Source of the DNA: JANWXD01 sp037446115
GTDB taxonomy: Bacteria > Acidobacteriota > Terriglobia > Bryobacterales > Bryobacteraceae
Reading direction: 5' to 3'
Length of the DNA stretch: 64,000 nucleotides
NCBI GenBank assembly: GCA_037446115.1
Contig: JBBIJF010000006.1
Span: 110,481-174,480, forward strand
In this document: positions 24,794 to 33,513 of the stretch, in pieces
Numbering within the stretch: position 1 is the stretch's first letter
How the letters are laid out: each line of letters opens with the position of its first letter
Made by a program: the position numbers and the translations under genes
The notes under the pieces: generated by a model
What the model was told of the DNA's origin: nothing
Database searches by the model: none
What the model saw: only the letters and a program-made list of their open reading frames with translations

Positions 24794-26260
24794 CACCTGT
24801 TCCTCCAGGCGGCGTTTCTCGTCCAAGCGAGCGGACTGAATTTCCCGGTACTTTGCCATTGTCTGGCGCGCCGACTCAGGCTGTCCGGCGTCCCGGTAGG
24901 CCCGCGCGAGCTGAAAGTGCAAGCTACCGTCTTCGTCCAAAGGCAACGCAGCGCGCAGGTGCGGCACGGCACGAGCCGCAGCCCCGGTCTGTAAGTAGGC
25001 CCGGCCAAGGGATGCGCGAGCCGGCAAGAGGTTCGGGTCCGCCGCGGCCGCCTTTTCCAAATAGGGAATGGCCCGGAGCGCCTGCTGGAGGTTCAGCAGG
25101 GCATCGCCCAACAGGTAGTTCAGTTCCGCCGAAGCCGGATCCTTGCGCAGCAGCTTTTGGACAACTTCGGAAGCGCCGCTGTAGTCCCGGCTCAAGTGCA
25201 GCGACACCGCCAGCTCTTTTTGCAGATAACGGTCCTCCGGTGTAAATTGGAGAGCCCGGCGCCATTCGCTCGCGGCCTCCATATGTTGGCCCCGGTTCCG
25301 GTGAGCTTCGGCGAGAAATTCATGAAGCTCGCGAGAGTCCGGAAGCGCGGACAATTTGTGGAAGGCCGCCAGTGCCAGTTCGTTGGCCGCCCGGACCCGC
25401 CAGTAGAGAGCTACAGGGCTGGGCGCTGCACGTGTGGCCCGGAGGACGGCGGCAAAACGGCCCGCCGCAAATTCACACTCGAGCGGCACAGTCGCGCACT
25501 CGGGACGGCCGAGCGCTCGCTCCCGCTCCTCCTCAATGGCCGCCCAATCCGCATGGCCGGTCTCTCTGTAGATCCGCGCCAGCGCCAAATGCACGCCGCG
25601 GAGCCCGGGATCCCTGCGGAGCGCTTCGCGATAGAAGAAAAACGCACTCCGAAACTGCCGCTGGGCCTCCCGCCGCCCCCCTGTCAGAGCAAGCCAGTAT
25701 GCCGACTCGGGGGCTTGTTTCTCCAGCTGCTGGTAGGCTTCGCGGGAGAGCATCTCGTACGATTTGCTCAGACCGTACCAGGCGCGCGGGTTTTCCGGTT
25801 CGAGTTCCGCAAGTTTTTGAAAGTGGTTTAGGGATTCCTCCGCACGCCCCAGGGCAAGCAGAGCGTCGCCCAGCATCTGCCGAGCCTTTGCGTTCGCCGG
25901 TTCCCTGCCGACCAACTCCACCAGAGGCTTTACGGCTCGTGCGGGTGCTCCGGCGGCCAGGTATGCCGCACCAAGAAACAGTTGCGCCGGACCCAAGCCC
26001 GGCTCCAGTCGCAACGCTGTTTCCAGCGCAGGCACAGCCCCGCGCGCATCCCCGGCCATGTACCGGGCCATGCCCAGATTCAGGTACAGCCCCCCGCTGT
26101 CGGGGATCTTCTTGACCAGCGCAGTGTAGATCTTGGCCGCCTCGGCGAAACGGCCCGAGGCCATTGCTTGCCTGCCCCGGGCGGCGAGCGCCGCCGGGTC
26201 GTCCTGAGCCCACAGCAGCCCTCCGATGAAAGCGATGCCGAGTACGATTGCGACTTTCAC
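24776..26260 (-). CDS. Secreted TPR-repeat protein
   Basis: 494 residues. A signal peptide (MKVAIVLGIAFIGGLLWAQ) is followed by about ten tetratricopeptide repeats, for example GGLYLNLGMARYMAGDARGAVPALETALRLEPG, each with the W/L-G-Y-A-P spacing of TPR helices. It has no catalytic domain and probably acts as an exported scaffold. Convergent with the FG-GAP protein and 59 bases downstream of the TonB receptor. TPR plus CRTAC1 gene neighbours are common in this phylum, which may imply a functional pair, but this is inference. Confidence 0.88.
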   Translation of the reverse strand: MKVAIVLGIAFIGGLLWAQDDPAALAARGRQAMASGRFAEAAKIYTALVKKIPDSGGLYLNLGMARYMAGDARGAVPALETALRLEPGLGPAQLFLGAAYLAAGAPARAVKPLVELVGREPANAKARQMLGDALLALGRAEESLNHFQKLAELEPENPRAWYGLSKSYEMLSREAYQQLEKQAPESAYWLALTGGRREAQRQFRSAFFFYREALRRDPGLRGVHLALARIYRETGHADWAAIEEERERALGRPECATVPLECEFAAGRFAAVLRATRAAPSPVALYWRVRAANELALAAFHKLSALPDSRELHEFLAEAHRNRGQHMEAASEWRRALQFTPEDRYLQKELAVSLHLSRDYSGASEVVQKLLRKDPASAELNYLLGDALLNLQQALRAIPYLEKAAAADPNLLPARASLGRAYLQTGAAARAVPHLRAALPLDEDGSLHFQLARAYRDAGQPESARQTMAKYREIQSARLDEKRRLEEQVKIEPP

Positions 26261-26319
26261 TCTATAGCGAAACGCCGCCTCCGCCAGAGATAGGCCCCGG
26301 CAAACTCGCGGTCACTGCG

Positions 26320-29300
26320 TCAAAAGTGCAGTCTCAACCCGAATCGAATGGTCCGCTGGTCGGTGGCGGCGCTGCGGATCCGCATAAAATCGCCGCTGTT
26401 GACGCTGCTCGTCGGGTTGTTGAAGTGCGGCGTGTTGCTGAGGTTGAAAGCTTCAGCTCGAAACTGTAAGCGGTACCGCTCGCTAATCGGGAACTCACGG
26501 AACAAACTGAGGTCCATGTTGACGACGCCCGGACCCCGCAGCAGGTTCCGCCCCGTATTGCCGAAGCGCACTTCGGTGACAGGGGCGAAGGCAGCTCTGT
26601 CAAAAAACTCATCCAGGCTGCCAATTTTCCTTACGGAAGGTTTGATCTGGTCGGCAGTCTGCGTGTTGCCCGGTGCGTTCAAACTGGCGCCGTCGGCCGT
26701 GACCGTGAACGGCCGGCCCTGGAACGCGCTGAAAATGCCGTTCACCTGCCAGTCGCCCAAGATCACCCGGCCCGGCCCCGAGTTGAGATACTTCTTGCCC
26801 CGGCCGAAAGGCAAGTCATAGACATAGCCAAGCTGGAAGATGTGGGGAATGTTGTAGCCTGCTTGGGCCCGGTTACGGCGGAAATGAGGTAGATAGTTGA
26901 ACATGACGCCGGCCCATCCGTCGTCGTCCGTCATGTTGATCGCCCTCGAATAGGTGTAAGCGCCCTTGAGCGTCAGTCCGTCCGCGGCCCTGCGGTTGAT
27001 GGCGACCTGCAGTGCGTGGTAGTTGGCACTGAACTGGCCGTTCCAGTACAACATGTCCACCGCCAGTCCGAAGCGCTGGTTAAACGGCCGCCCCGAAGTT
27101 CCTCCTCCGGGAGCCGCCGCATTGGCGTTCCAATCGCCAAAGCTCCGCACGGTCTGCGTACCCACGTAGCCCACGTCCACAACGAAATCGCCGGGCATCT
27201 TTCTCTGGACGAAGAAATTCCAGGACTGGATGTAGCCGCGCTTCAACTCCTTGCCGATAATTGTCCGCATCAATGCCCTGCCTGGCAGCGGGACTCTTCC
27301 GGAACTGATGTCCGGACCGCTGAAATCCGGGATGCCGTGCTCGACCGGCCGGAACGGCAGGAAGGCATTTTCGGCGTTAAAGTCAAAAGCGACGGTGAGG
27401 GGGTAAAATCCGCGCAGGGGCCTCGCCAGCGGCATGGGGTTATAGCTAATGCCATAGCCGCTACGGATCACAGTGTTATCCCCGATCCGGTAGGCGAACC
27501 CCACGCGGGGCGCAAACAGTCTGTTACTTGTGCCGATGCCAAGATCCTTGGGATTGCCGCTGGCGCCGCCGATGAGCACCAGGTTTGTATTCTCGTCCCA
27601 TTGTTCGATTCCGCCGACGCCGGCCCGGGTCATAAGGGGATACTTTTCCCACCGGACCCCGAGGTTGAGCGTCAGGTTGCGCGTGACCTGCCAGCGGTCG
27701 CGGAAATACCAGGCCAGCTGCCATTCAAAGCCGGTCATCTTGATCCATTGGATGCTCTTGCTCATGGAGTTCGGCAGTCCGAGCAGAAACGACGCAAATC
27801 CATTGAACTGATTCGTGGCCCTTCCGCGCAGACCGGTCACCGCCTGATTGAAATTCAAGGTTCCCCGGGGACCGGCGCCCAGCTCCGGCTGCCAGTGGTT
27901 CAACCAGTGACGCACGCCGTCGAATCCGAATCGAAGATCGTGGCCGCCCCTGATGAGGCTGAAATTCTGGGTCAGCGTGTAGCTCTGGTCGTTGCGGAAA
28001 ATCGGGCTCCAGCCTTCGGGATTGCCCAGCGTGGAGTAACCGCTGATGGTCAGAATCGGCATTCCGCTCTGGCGGGGATCCGGACCGTTGGTCCCGGGAA
28101 TGCCCCATACGTCCGAACCGAAATTGGTGCCGAAGTCCGGTCCTTTGACTTGTTGACCCATGCGGGTGAAGCCGAGAGTGGTATCCAACAGAAACGTCGG
28201 AGTAATAGTCCACGTCTGGCCGATGGTGGCGACGTTGACTGTGGTCGAGCCGGTGCCGATGCCGCCGTCGCACAGACATGCCCCTCCCACTTTGTCATTC
28301 AAGCCGAACCTTCCCGTAACCTGAGCATCCATGATGCTCCACTTGCCCCAGATCTGATGGTTCTGGGTCCGGTTCCAGTTGATCTTCGTGTCGAAGTTGT
28401 CCCGGTTCATCGCCTGGGTGTCCGAGTTGAAAAAGTTCGACGCCACCTGGCCCGGGACGTTCGGCAAGGGAATGTCGGCCAGGATTCTGCGGGTGATGGC
28501 GCTTTGGCGAGCTGGGGGAATCACATTGTTGGGAAACGGCGTACGGCCTGAGCCATCCGGATTACCGGTGGCAGGATCGTAAATCACCGTATTGAAACGG
28601 CTGAAGTCTCCCTGCCGCTGATCGGCCGTCGGCACCGTGAAAAATGCGTTGCGATTGACGCGCTCTCGTGTGCCTTCCCAGGCAGTGAAAAAGAACAGTT
28701 TGTTTCGCTTGATGGGACCGCCGATCGTGTAGCCGTCGATGTTGCGCAAGCTTTTCGGAGTCTTCGGGTCCCGGAAAAAGAAGTTTTTGGCTCCCCACTT
28801 GCTGTTTTCGTGAAACACAAAGGCGGACCCGTGGAACTCGTTGGTTCCGGACTTGGTGTTGACGGCAATGGCGGCGCCTCCCGCCATTCCCTGCTCGGCA
28901 TCGAAGCTGGCGGTCGTGATGCTGACGCTTTCGACGGTTTCCGCGGGCGCCACATAGACGGTGTGGTGCGGCAGCCAGATATACACGTTCGTTGCGCCGT
29001 CCAGACGGGTGTTATTGTTATTGCGGTTGGTACCGTTCACGTTGGTCGTCAGCGCGCGAGCCGGCGTGTCTGTGATCGCGTTTTGGAACCGGGCCGGCGT
29101 GGCTCCGGGTACCAAGTTGATGAGGGACTGATAGTTTCGGTAGTTGGCCAGCGGCAAGTTGACCAGTTCACGCGCCCCCGCCAGCTCGTGCCGGACGTCG
29201 GACCGGTCCGTCTGGAGCATCAACGCGGCGGCTTCCACCGTCACCTGCTCGGTCACCGCTCCGACTTCGAGCTTCACGTTGACACGCGTGACTTCGTTCA

Positions 29301-29604
29301 TGGCCACCTGAAGGCCGCTCTGCACAAACGGCCGGAAGCCGGCGGCGGTCACCTTGACGTCGTAGGTTCCGGGCAAAACGTTGTTGATGACGTAGCGCCC
29401 GCCGCCGTCCGTCGTTGTTGTGCGCTCCAGACCGGTAAGCGTGTTGGTGGCGGTCACCGTGGCGTTCGGCACTACGGCGCCCGTCGGATCCTCGACGGTA
29501 CCCACGATGGAACCGTACAGAACTTGACCGTAAGCCTGGCCTGCGGAAAGGCACGCCAGCAGGCCGCAAACTACATACGCTCTAAACGTACTGAGATGTC
29601 GCAT
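26320..29604 (-). CDS. TonB-dependent receptor with N-terminal carboxypeptidase-regulatory domain (Oar-like)
   Basis: 1094 residues from ATG 29604, preceded by GGGGGG. Signal peptide to AYGQ (about 26); carboxypeptidase regulatory-like domain at about 30-115 (GSIVGTVEDPTGAVVPNATVT...YVINNVLPGTYDVKV is characteristic); plug domain (about 120-260, with TNVNGTNRNNNNTRLDGA); then a long outer-membrane beta barrel ending in RTIRFGLRLHF, a typical C-terminal barrel signature. Such Oar-like receptors import large ligands such as glycans or peptides or act in adhesion, energised by TonB/ExbBD (not in this window). It has a well-formed promoter (29647-29675). Confidence 0.95.
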   Translation of the reverse strand: MRHLSTFRAYVVCGLLACLSAGQAYGQVLYGSIVGTVEDPTGAVVPNATVTATNTLTGLERTTTTDGGGRYVINNVLPGTYDVKVTAAGFRPFVQSGLQVAMNEVTRVNVKLEVGAVTEQVTVEAAALMLQTDRSDVRHELAGARELVNLPLANYRNYQSLINLVPGATPARFQNAITDTPARALTTNVNGTNRNNNNTRLDGATNVYIWLPHHTVYVAPAETVESVSITTASFDAEQGMAGGAAIAVNTKSGTNEFHGSAFVFHENSKWGAKNFFFRDPKTPKSLRNIDGYTIGGPIKRNKLFFFTAWEGTRERVNRNAFFTVPTADQRQGDFSRFNTVIYDPATGNPDGSGRTPFPNNVIPPARQSAITRRILADIPLPNVPGQVASNFFNSDTQAMNRDNFDTKINWNRTQNHQIWGKWSIMDAQVTGRFGLNDKVGGACLCDGGIGTGSTTVNVATIGQTWTITPTFLLDTTLGFTRMGQQVKGPDFGTNFGSDVWGIPGTNGPDPRQSGMPILTISGYSTLGNPEGWSPIFRNDQSYTLTQNFSLIRGGHDLRFGFDGVRHWLNHWQPELGAGPRGTLNFNQAVTGLRGRATNQFNGFASFLLGLPNSMSKSIQWIKMTGFEWQLAWYFRDRWQVTRNLTLNLGVRWEKYPLMTRAGVGGIEQWDENTNLVLIGGASGNPKDLGIGTSNRLFAPRVGFAYRIGDNTVIRSGYGISYNPMPLARPLRGFYPLTVAFDFNAENAFLPFRPVEHGIPDFSGPDISSGRVPLPGRALMRTIIGKELKRGYIQSWNFFVQRKMPGDFVVDVGYVGTQTVRSFGDWNANAAAPGGGTSGRPFNQRFGLAVDMLYWNGQFSANYHALQVAINRRAADGLTLKGAYTYSRAINMTDDDGWAGVMFNYLPHFRRNRAQAGYNIPHIFQLGYVYDLPFGRGKKYLNSGPGRVILGDWQVNGIFSAFQGRPFTVTADGASLNAPGNTQTADQIKPSVRKIGSLDEFFDRAAFAPVTEVRFGNTGRNLLRGPGVVNMDLSLFREFPISERYRLQFRAEAFNLSNTPHFNNPTSSVNSGDFMRIRSAATDQRTIRFGLRLHF

Positions 29605-29646
29605 CCGACCCCCCTCTGGCCGTCTGGCCTGAGTATGTTCGAAGCG

Positions 29647-29675
29647 AATATACACCCTTCCCGCGCCAGGGTCAA
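29647..29675 (-). promoter_or_regulatory. Sigma-70-type promoter of the TonB receptor gene
   Basis: On the minus strand TTGACC (29675-29670), a 17-base spacer and TATATT (29652-29647) match the consensus well. Transcription would start near 29640, leaving a 5' leader of about 36 bases before ATG 29604. This is one of the two best promoters in the window. Confidence 0.7.
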
Positions 29676-29772
29676 GTAGAAAAGTGGCCGCCAAGCGGCT
29701 GAAGCACAAGAATTTACTTTCGGCAAGTGCGGTCGGGCCTGAGCCCTCCCGGGCCTACAACGAAGCTGCTCG

Positions 29773-30957
29773 TCACGGCACGGTGCGCCGTGCCGGGGTG
29801 AGGGTGAAATATTCCGTGAAGCTGCGCTTGGGCGCCCCGACGTCCCGGAGGCCCGGCAGGAGCTGCCGGGCCACCCCGCGAAACTGCCGTCCCAGCTCTG
29901 AGGAAGGATCCACGTGAGTGCCCTCCTGAAGGGCTTTGTGGACTCCTGCATAGTCATTGGGAAGCGTGACGGCCACCGTGTGCCCGAGCAGGCGCTCGAT
30001 CTCCTGAATGCCGACCGGCATGCGCTTATGCGCACGGTTGAGCACCAGCTTGACGCGGTGGTCGAGCTCGAGGGACCGCAGGAAGGCCAGCTTTTCCCGC
30101 GCCAGGTGCAGTGCCGGAAGCTCCGGAGTCGTCACCAGCAGAATCCACTTGGATTCGTGCATCAGCTCCAGTGAGTGTTTCTCCATGTTGCCGGACAGGT
30201 CCAGACAAATCGCCTGATAATGGCGCCGGCAAAAATCCAACAGCGCCAGCAAGGGGGCCGGCTCGACCCGGAAGCCGACGTCCACCCTGCCCGCAGGCAG
30301 CACGTCCAGGTTCCCGGTCGAACAGATCAGTTGCTGCCACACGCTATCGTCGAGCCGTCCGGCGCGTTCGACCGCGTCAACGACGGAATATGCCGCATCC
30401 AGCTTCAACATGAAGCCGACAATGCCGCAATTCAGATCAAAATCCGCCAGCAACACCCGCGCCTGCGGCTGTGCCGCCAGAGCCATACTCAGATTCACCG
30501 CTACGGTGGTGGCGCCCACGCCCGCTTTGGCGGGAAGGAAACACAGCACCAGATCGGTGGTTTCCAACGGCAGGGGCGCCCGCCGCACGCGCTCCCCAAC
30601 GCGCGCCAGCGTCTCGCTGAGCATGTCCGGCAAAAACGGCGCCGCCAGGAACTCCCGCACGCCGGCCCGCATCAACTCCAGCAACAGGGTCGGATGACTG
30701 GTTTCGTGAAAGGCCACCACTTCCAGACCGGGCTGATACGCCTCCGCTGCCCTGGCGACGTCCAGCGCCTCAGCCAGTGATGCCGCACTCAGAAAGATGA
30801 TCCGCGGAGCATGGGTACGTACCATTCGCTCCAGCTGAGAAGGAGTGGGATACTCCTGAACCTGCCGGACAATTTCCACACCCCCGTGTGCGATCAGCGC
30901 CGTTTCCAAACGCTGCGCCTGTTCCCGGTCAGGACAAATGAGGACTGCTCGCAGCAC
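29773..30957 (-). CDS. CpaE/TadZ-like MinD-family ATPase
   Basis: 394 residues starting at GTG 30957, which has AGGAGG directly upstream (a longer TTG frame to 31002 is less likely). Residues about 1-115 form a receiver-like domain (VLICPDREQAQRLE). From about 130 a MinD/ParA domain follows. The deviant Walker A reads K-A-G-V-G-A-T-T, with the P-loop lysine of GKT replaced by alanine, as seen in CpaE/TadZ. CpaE proteins localise Tad-pilus assembly at the pole. No other tad/cpa genes are adjacent, so the partners must lie elsewhere. Confidence 0.85.
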   Translation of the reverse strand: MLRAVLICPDREQAQRLETALIAHGGVEIVRQVQEYPTPSQLERMVRTHAPRIIFLSAASLAEALDVARAAEAYQPGLEVVAFHETSHPTLLLELMRAGVREFLAAPFLPDMLSETLARVGERVRRAPLPLETTDLVLCFLPAKAGVGATTVAVNLSMALAAQPQARVLLADFDLNCGIVGFMLKLDAAYSVVDAVERAGRLDDSVWQQLICSTGNLDVLPAGRVDVGFRVEPAPLLALLDFCRRHYQAICLDLSGNMEKHSLELMHESKWILLVTTPELPALHLAREKLAFLRSLELDHRVKLVLNRAHKRMPVGIQEIERLLGHTVAVTLPNDYAGVHKALQEGTHVDPSSELGRQFRGVARQLLPGLRDVGAPKRSFTEYFTLTPARRTVP

Positions 30958-31143
30958 ACACCCTCCTGGTTTCAACTTACAGGGATCCTGCCGTGAGACC
31001 AATCCGCCGAAGACCTGAATCCGTCACAGGAAACAGCTGAGGGACCGCCGCCCCCTCCGGGTCAAGCGCTGCCGACCGCTGCCGGAGCAGACCGCGGTTG
31101 ACCAGCCCGCCAAATCCCTTCCGCAAGGTATATCGTAGTCACG

Positions 31144-31992
31144 ATGATGCCTGCCCGAAGGGGTTTTCTGATGCTGGGGTTGGTGGTGGCGGCCTGCTGC
31201 GGGCCGGCGCAGCCCCAACGAACGCTCCGCGTCGCCGGAGCACAGGTTCCCGTTACACGCGACGTAGACGCCAATGTCCGGGCACTCGAGCGCGCGCTGG
31301 ACTACGCGGCCTCCGAGCGCGCCGACGTACTGGTGACGCCGGAAGGCTCGCTGAGCGGCTACCACATAAACTTCGACGCGCGCCGGACGGCTGCGGCACT
31401 GGAGCGCCTGCGTGCCAAAGCGCGCAAGAGTCGTGTCGCCTTAGCGCTTGGCACGTGCTTTCAGGAAGCCGACGGGCGTCGCTACGATCAGGTGCGGGTT
31501 TATGACTCCGACGGCGCCTACCTCGGCTTTCACGCCAAGATCCTGCTCTGCCGGCGCGTGGCGGACTCCGATTCGAAGGGAGAAATTGACTTTTTCAGCA
31601 CCGCCCCTCTGCGCACGTTTCGAATCAGGCACATCACCGTAGGTGCGTTGGTCTGCAATGACCTGTGGGCCAATCCGGAGTGGACCCCACAGCCCGATGT
31701 TCATCTGACCCAGCAGCTAGCAGCGCGCGGCGTACGCATCATCTTTCATGCGGTCAACAGCGGCCTAGGCCAGGGAGATGAGCTTGCACTTAACCGCCAG
31801 TTCCATGAATCAAACCTGCGGCTGCGGGCCCGCGCAGGAAAGCTGTGGATCGTGGTCGCCGATGCGGCCGATCCGGTGGGGCGGGTTCCCAGCCAGTGTC
31901 CCTCCGGCGTCCTGGATCCTTCGGGCAGGTGGGCCGTGCGCGTGGACAGCCCCGGCGAACGCTTCTTCGCCTACACGATCGCGCCCGACTAG
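31144..31992 (+). CDS. Carbon-nitrogen hydrolase (nitrilase superfamily), probably exported
   Basis: 282 residues. The E-K-C catalytic triad is visible as T-P-E-G (about residue 61), H-A-K-I-L-L (about 129) and V-C-N-D-L-W (about 171). The family hydrolyses amides or nitriles, or transfers the acyl group. The start has a short hydrophobic segment (GFLMLGLVVAACCG) with Cys residues, which could be a lipoprotein signal; this would be unusual for a nitrilase. ATG 31144 follows TATATC at 31129-31134 by nine bases, suggesting a leaderless start. Ends about 40 bases before tldD. Confidence 0.87.
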   Translation: MMPARRGFLMLGLVVAACCGPAQPQRTLRVAGAQVPVTRDVDANVRALERALDYAASERADVLVTPEGSLSGYHINFDARRTAAALERLRAKARKSRVALALGTCFQEADGRRYDQVRVYDSDGAYLGFHAKILLCRRVADSDSKGEIDFFSTAPLRTFRIRHITVGALVCNDLWANPEWTPQPDVHLTQQLAARGVRIIFHAVNSGLGQGDELALNRQFHESNLRLRARAGKLWIVVADAADPVGRVPSQCPSGVLDPSGRWAVRVDSPGERFFAYTIAPD

Positions 31993-32034
31993 CCGCCGCT
32001 GTTGCCGGGGGCGCAGCTTGAGCGCCACGGCGGC

Positions 32035-33513
32035 ATGCGGCACAATCGTGACGTGCGCCGGATTGCACTGCAAGCGCTGGATGCTGCTGCGCGGCGCGGT
32101 GTGGATTACGCGGACGTTCGCATGGTGGAGAGCCGCGCACGCACCGTTTCGGTGCGCAACGGCCGTGCCGCTCTGGCGAGCTCGGAGGAGTCCCTGGGCG
32201 TGGGCATCCGGGTCCTCGCCGGCGGCTGCTGGGGGTTTGCCGCAACCGACGAGCTGAGCGCCGCGGGGATCGAGGCGGCCGCCGCTCTTGCGGTCCAGAT
32301 CGCACACGCGGCCCAGGCCGCCAAGAACGCCGAGGTCGTGCTGGCAGATGAAGATCGTTACGAAGCCGTCTGGGTGTCGCCGTGTCTGGAAGATCCCTTC
32401 GCCACGGCCGTGGAAGAGAACCTGGCTCAGCTGCTCGCGGCCGACGCCGAGATGCGTCGCGTGCGCGGCGTGACCCTGACGGAAGCCTCGATGGTCTTCG
32501 AACGCCGGCATCAGGTATTTGCCTCCACGCCGGGAAGCATCATCGAGCAGACCTGCACAGCCACCGGGGCGGGGATTGCGGCCTCCAGTTACCAAGGCGA
32601 CGAGATCCAGAAGCGCTCCTATCCCAACTCGTTCGGCGGCCAGTACCAGCTCCGAGGCTACGAACTGGTCAAAGAGCTCCGGCTCGTGGAACACGCCGCC
32701 CGCGTGGCGGAGGAAGCCGTGGCGCTCCACTCTGCGGATCCATGCCCGGACGGCGTTTTCGATCTGATCCTCGACGGCAGCCAGTTGGCTCTGCAGATCC
32801 ACGAATCCATCGGCCATCCGAGCGAGCTGGACCGCGCGCTGGGCGCCGAGGCCAACTATGCGGGGCTCAGCTTTTTGTCACCGGGCGATCTCGGGCGGTT
32901 GCGCTACGCCTCGGAGATTGTCAACGTCGTCTGCGACGCGCGCCTCCAACACGGGCCGGGCTTGGGCACCTTCGCCTTCGACGACGAAGGCGTCCCGGCG
33001 CAGCGTACGGACCTGATCCGCAACGGAGTCTTTTGCGGTTTCATGACTTCCCGAGAGACTGCGGCCGCAGCGGGCCTCGGGCGCTCCAACGGCACCATGC
33101 GGGCCGAGAGCTGGGCGCGCATCCCGCTGATCCGCATGACCAACGTCAGCCTCCTTGCCGGCGAGCAGACGCTCGAGGAGGTATTCGCCGGAGACGCAAT
33201 CTACATGGAGACCAACCGGAGCTGGTCCATTGACGACCGCAGGCTACAGTTCCAGTTCGGCTGCGAAATCGCCTGGGAGATCCGCGACGGACGCCGCGTG
33301 CGTATGCTGAAGAATCCGATCTACAGCGGAAGAACCATCGAGTTCTGGAACTCCTGCATAGCCATCGCGGGAGAGGAACACTGGGTCTTGTGGGGCGTGC
33401 CGAATTGCGGTAAGGGGCAGCCCGAGCAGGTCATCGGAACGGGCCACGGCGCCAGCCCCGCGCGCTTTCGCGGCGTCCGGGTGGGCGCGGCCTACGCGGA
33501 TAGAGCCGGATGA
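32035..33513 (+). CDS. tldD: TldD-type metalloprotease of the TldD/TldE pair
   Basis: 492 residues from ATG 32035 (MRHNRDVR). The zinc motif H-E-S-I-G-H (in LQIHESIGHPSE, about residue 262) is the hallmark of TldD. Flanking GIRVLAGGCWGFAATDEL (about 57) and the C-terminal WSIDDRR and NPIYSGRTIEFW are also conserved. With TldE it forms a heterodimer that degrades unfolded peptides and trims leader peptides of ribosomally made peptides (microcin B17 and others), and was first noted as a gyrase modulator (PmbA). TldE overlaps by four bases (ATGA). Confidence 0.93.
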   Translation: MRHNRDVRRIALQALDAAARRGVDYADVRMVESRARTVSVRNGRAALASSEESLGVGIRVLAGGCWGFAATDELSAAGIEAAAALAVQIAHAAQAAKNAEVVLADEDRYEAVWVSPCLEDPFATAVEENLAQLLAADAEMRRVRGVTLTEASMVFERRHQVFASTPGSIIEQTCTATGAGIAASSYQGDEIQKRSYPNSFGGQYQLRGYELVKELRLVEHAARVAEEAVALHSADPCPDGVFDLILDGSQLALQIHESIGHPSELDRALGAEANYAGLSFLSPGDLGRLRYASEIVNVVCDARLQHGPGLGTFAFDDEGVPAQRTDLIRNGVFCGFMTSRETAAAAGLGRSNGTMRAESWARIPLIRMTNVSLLAGEQTLEEVFAGDAIYMETNRSWSIDDRRLQFQFGCEIAWEIRDGRRVRMLKNPIYSGRTIEFWNSCIAIAGEEHWVLWGVPNCGKGQPEQVIGTGHGASPARFRGVRVGAAYADRAG

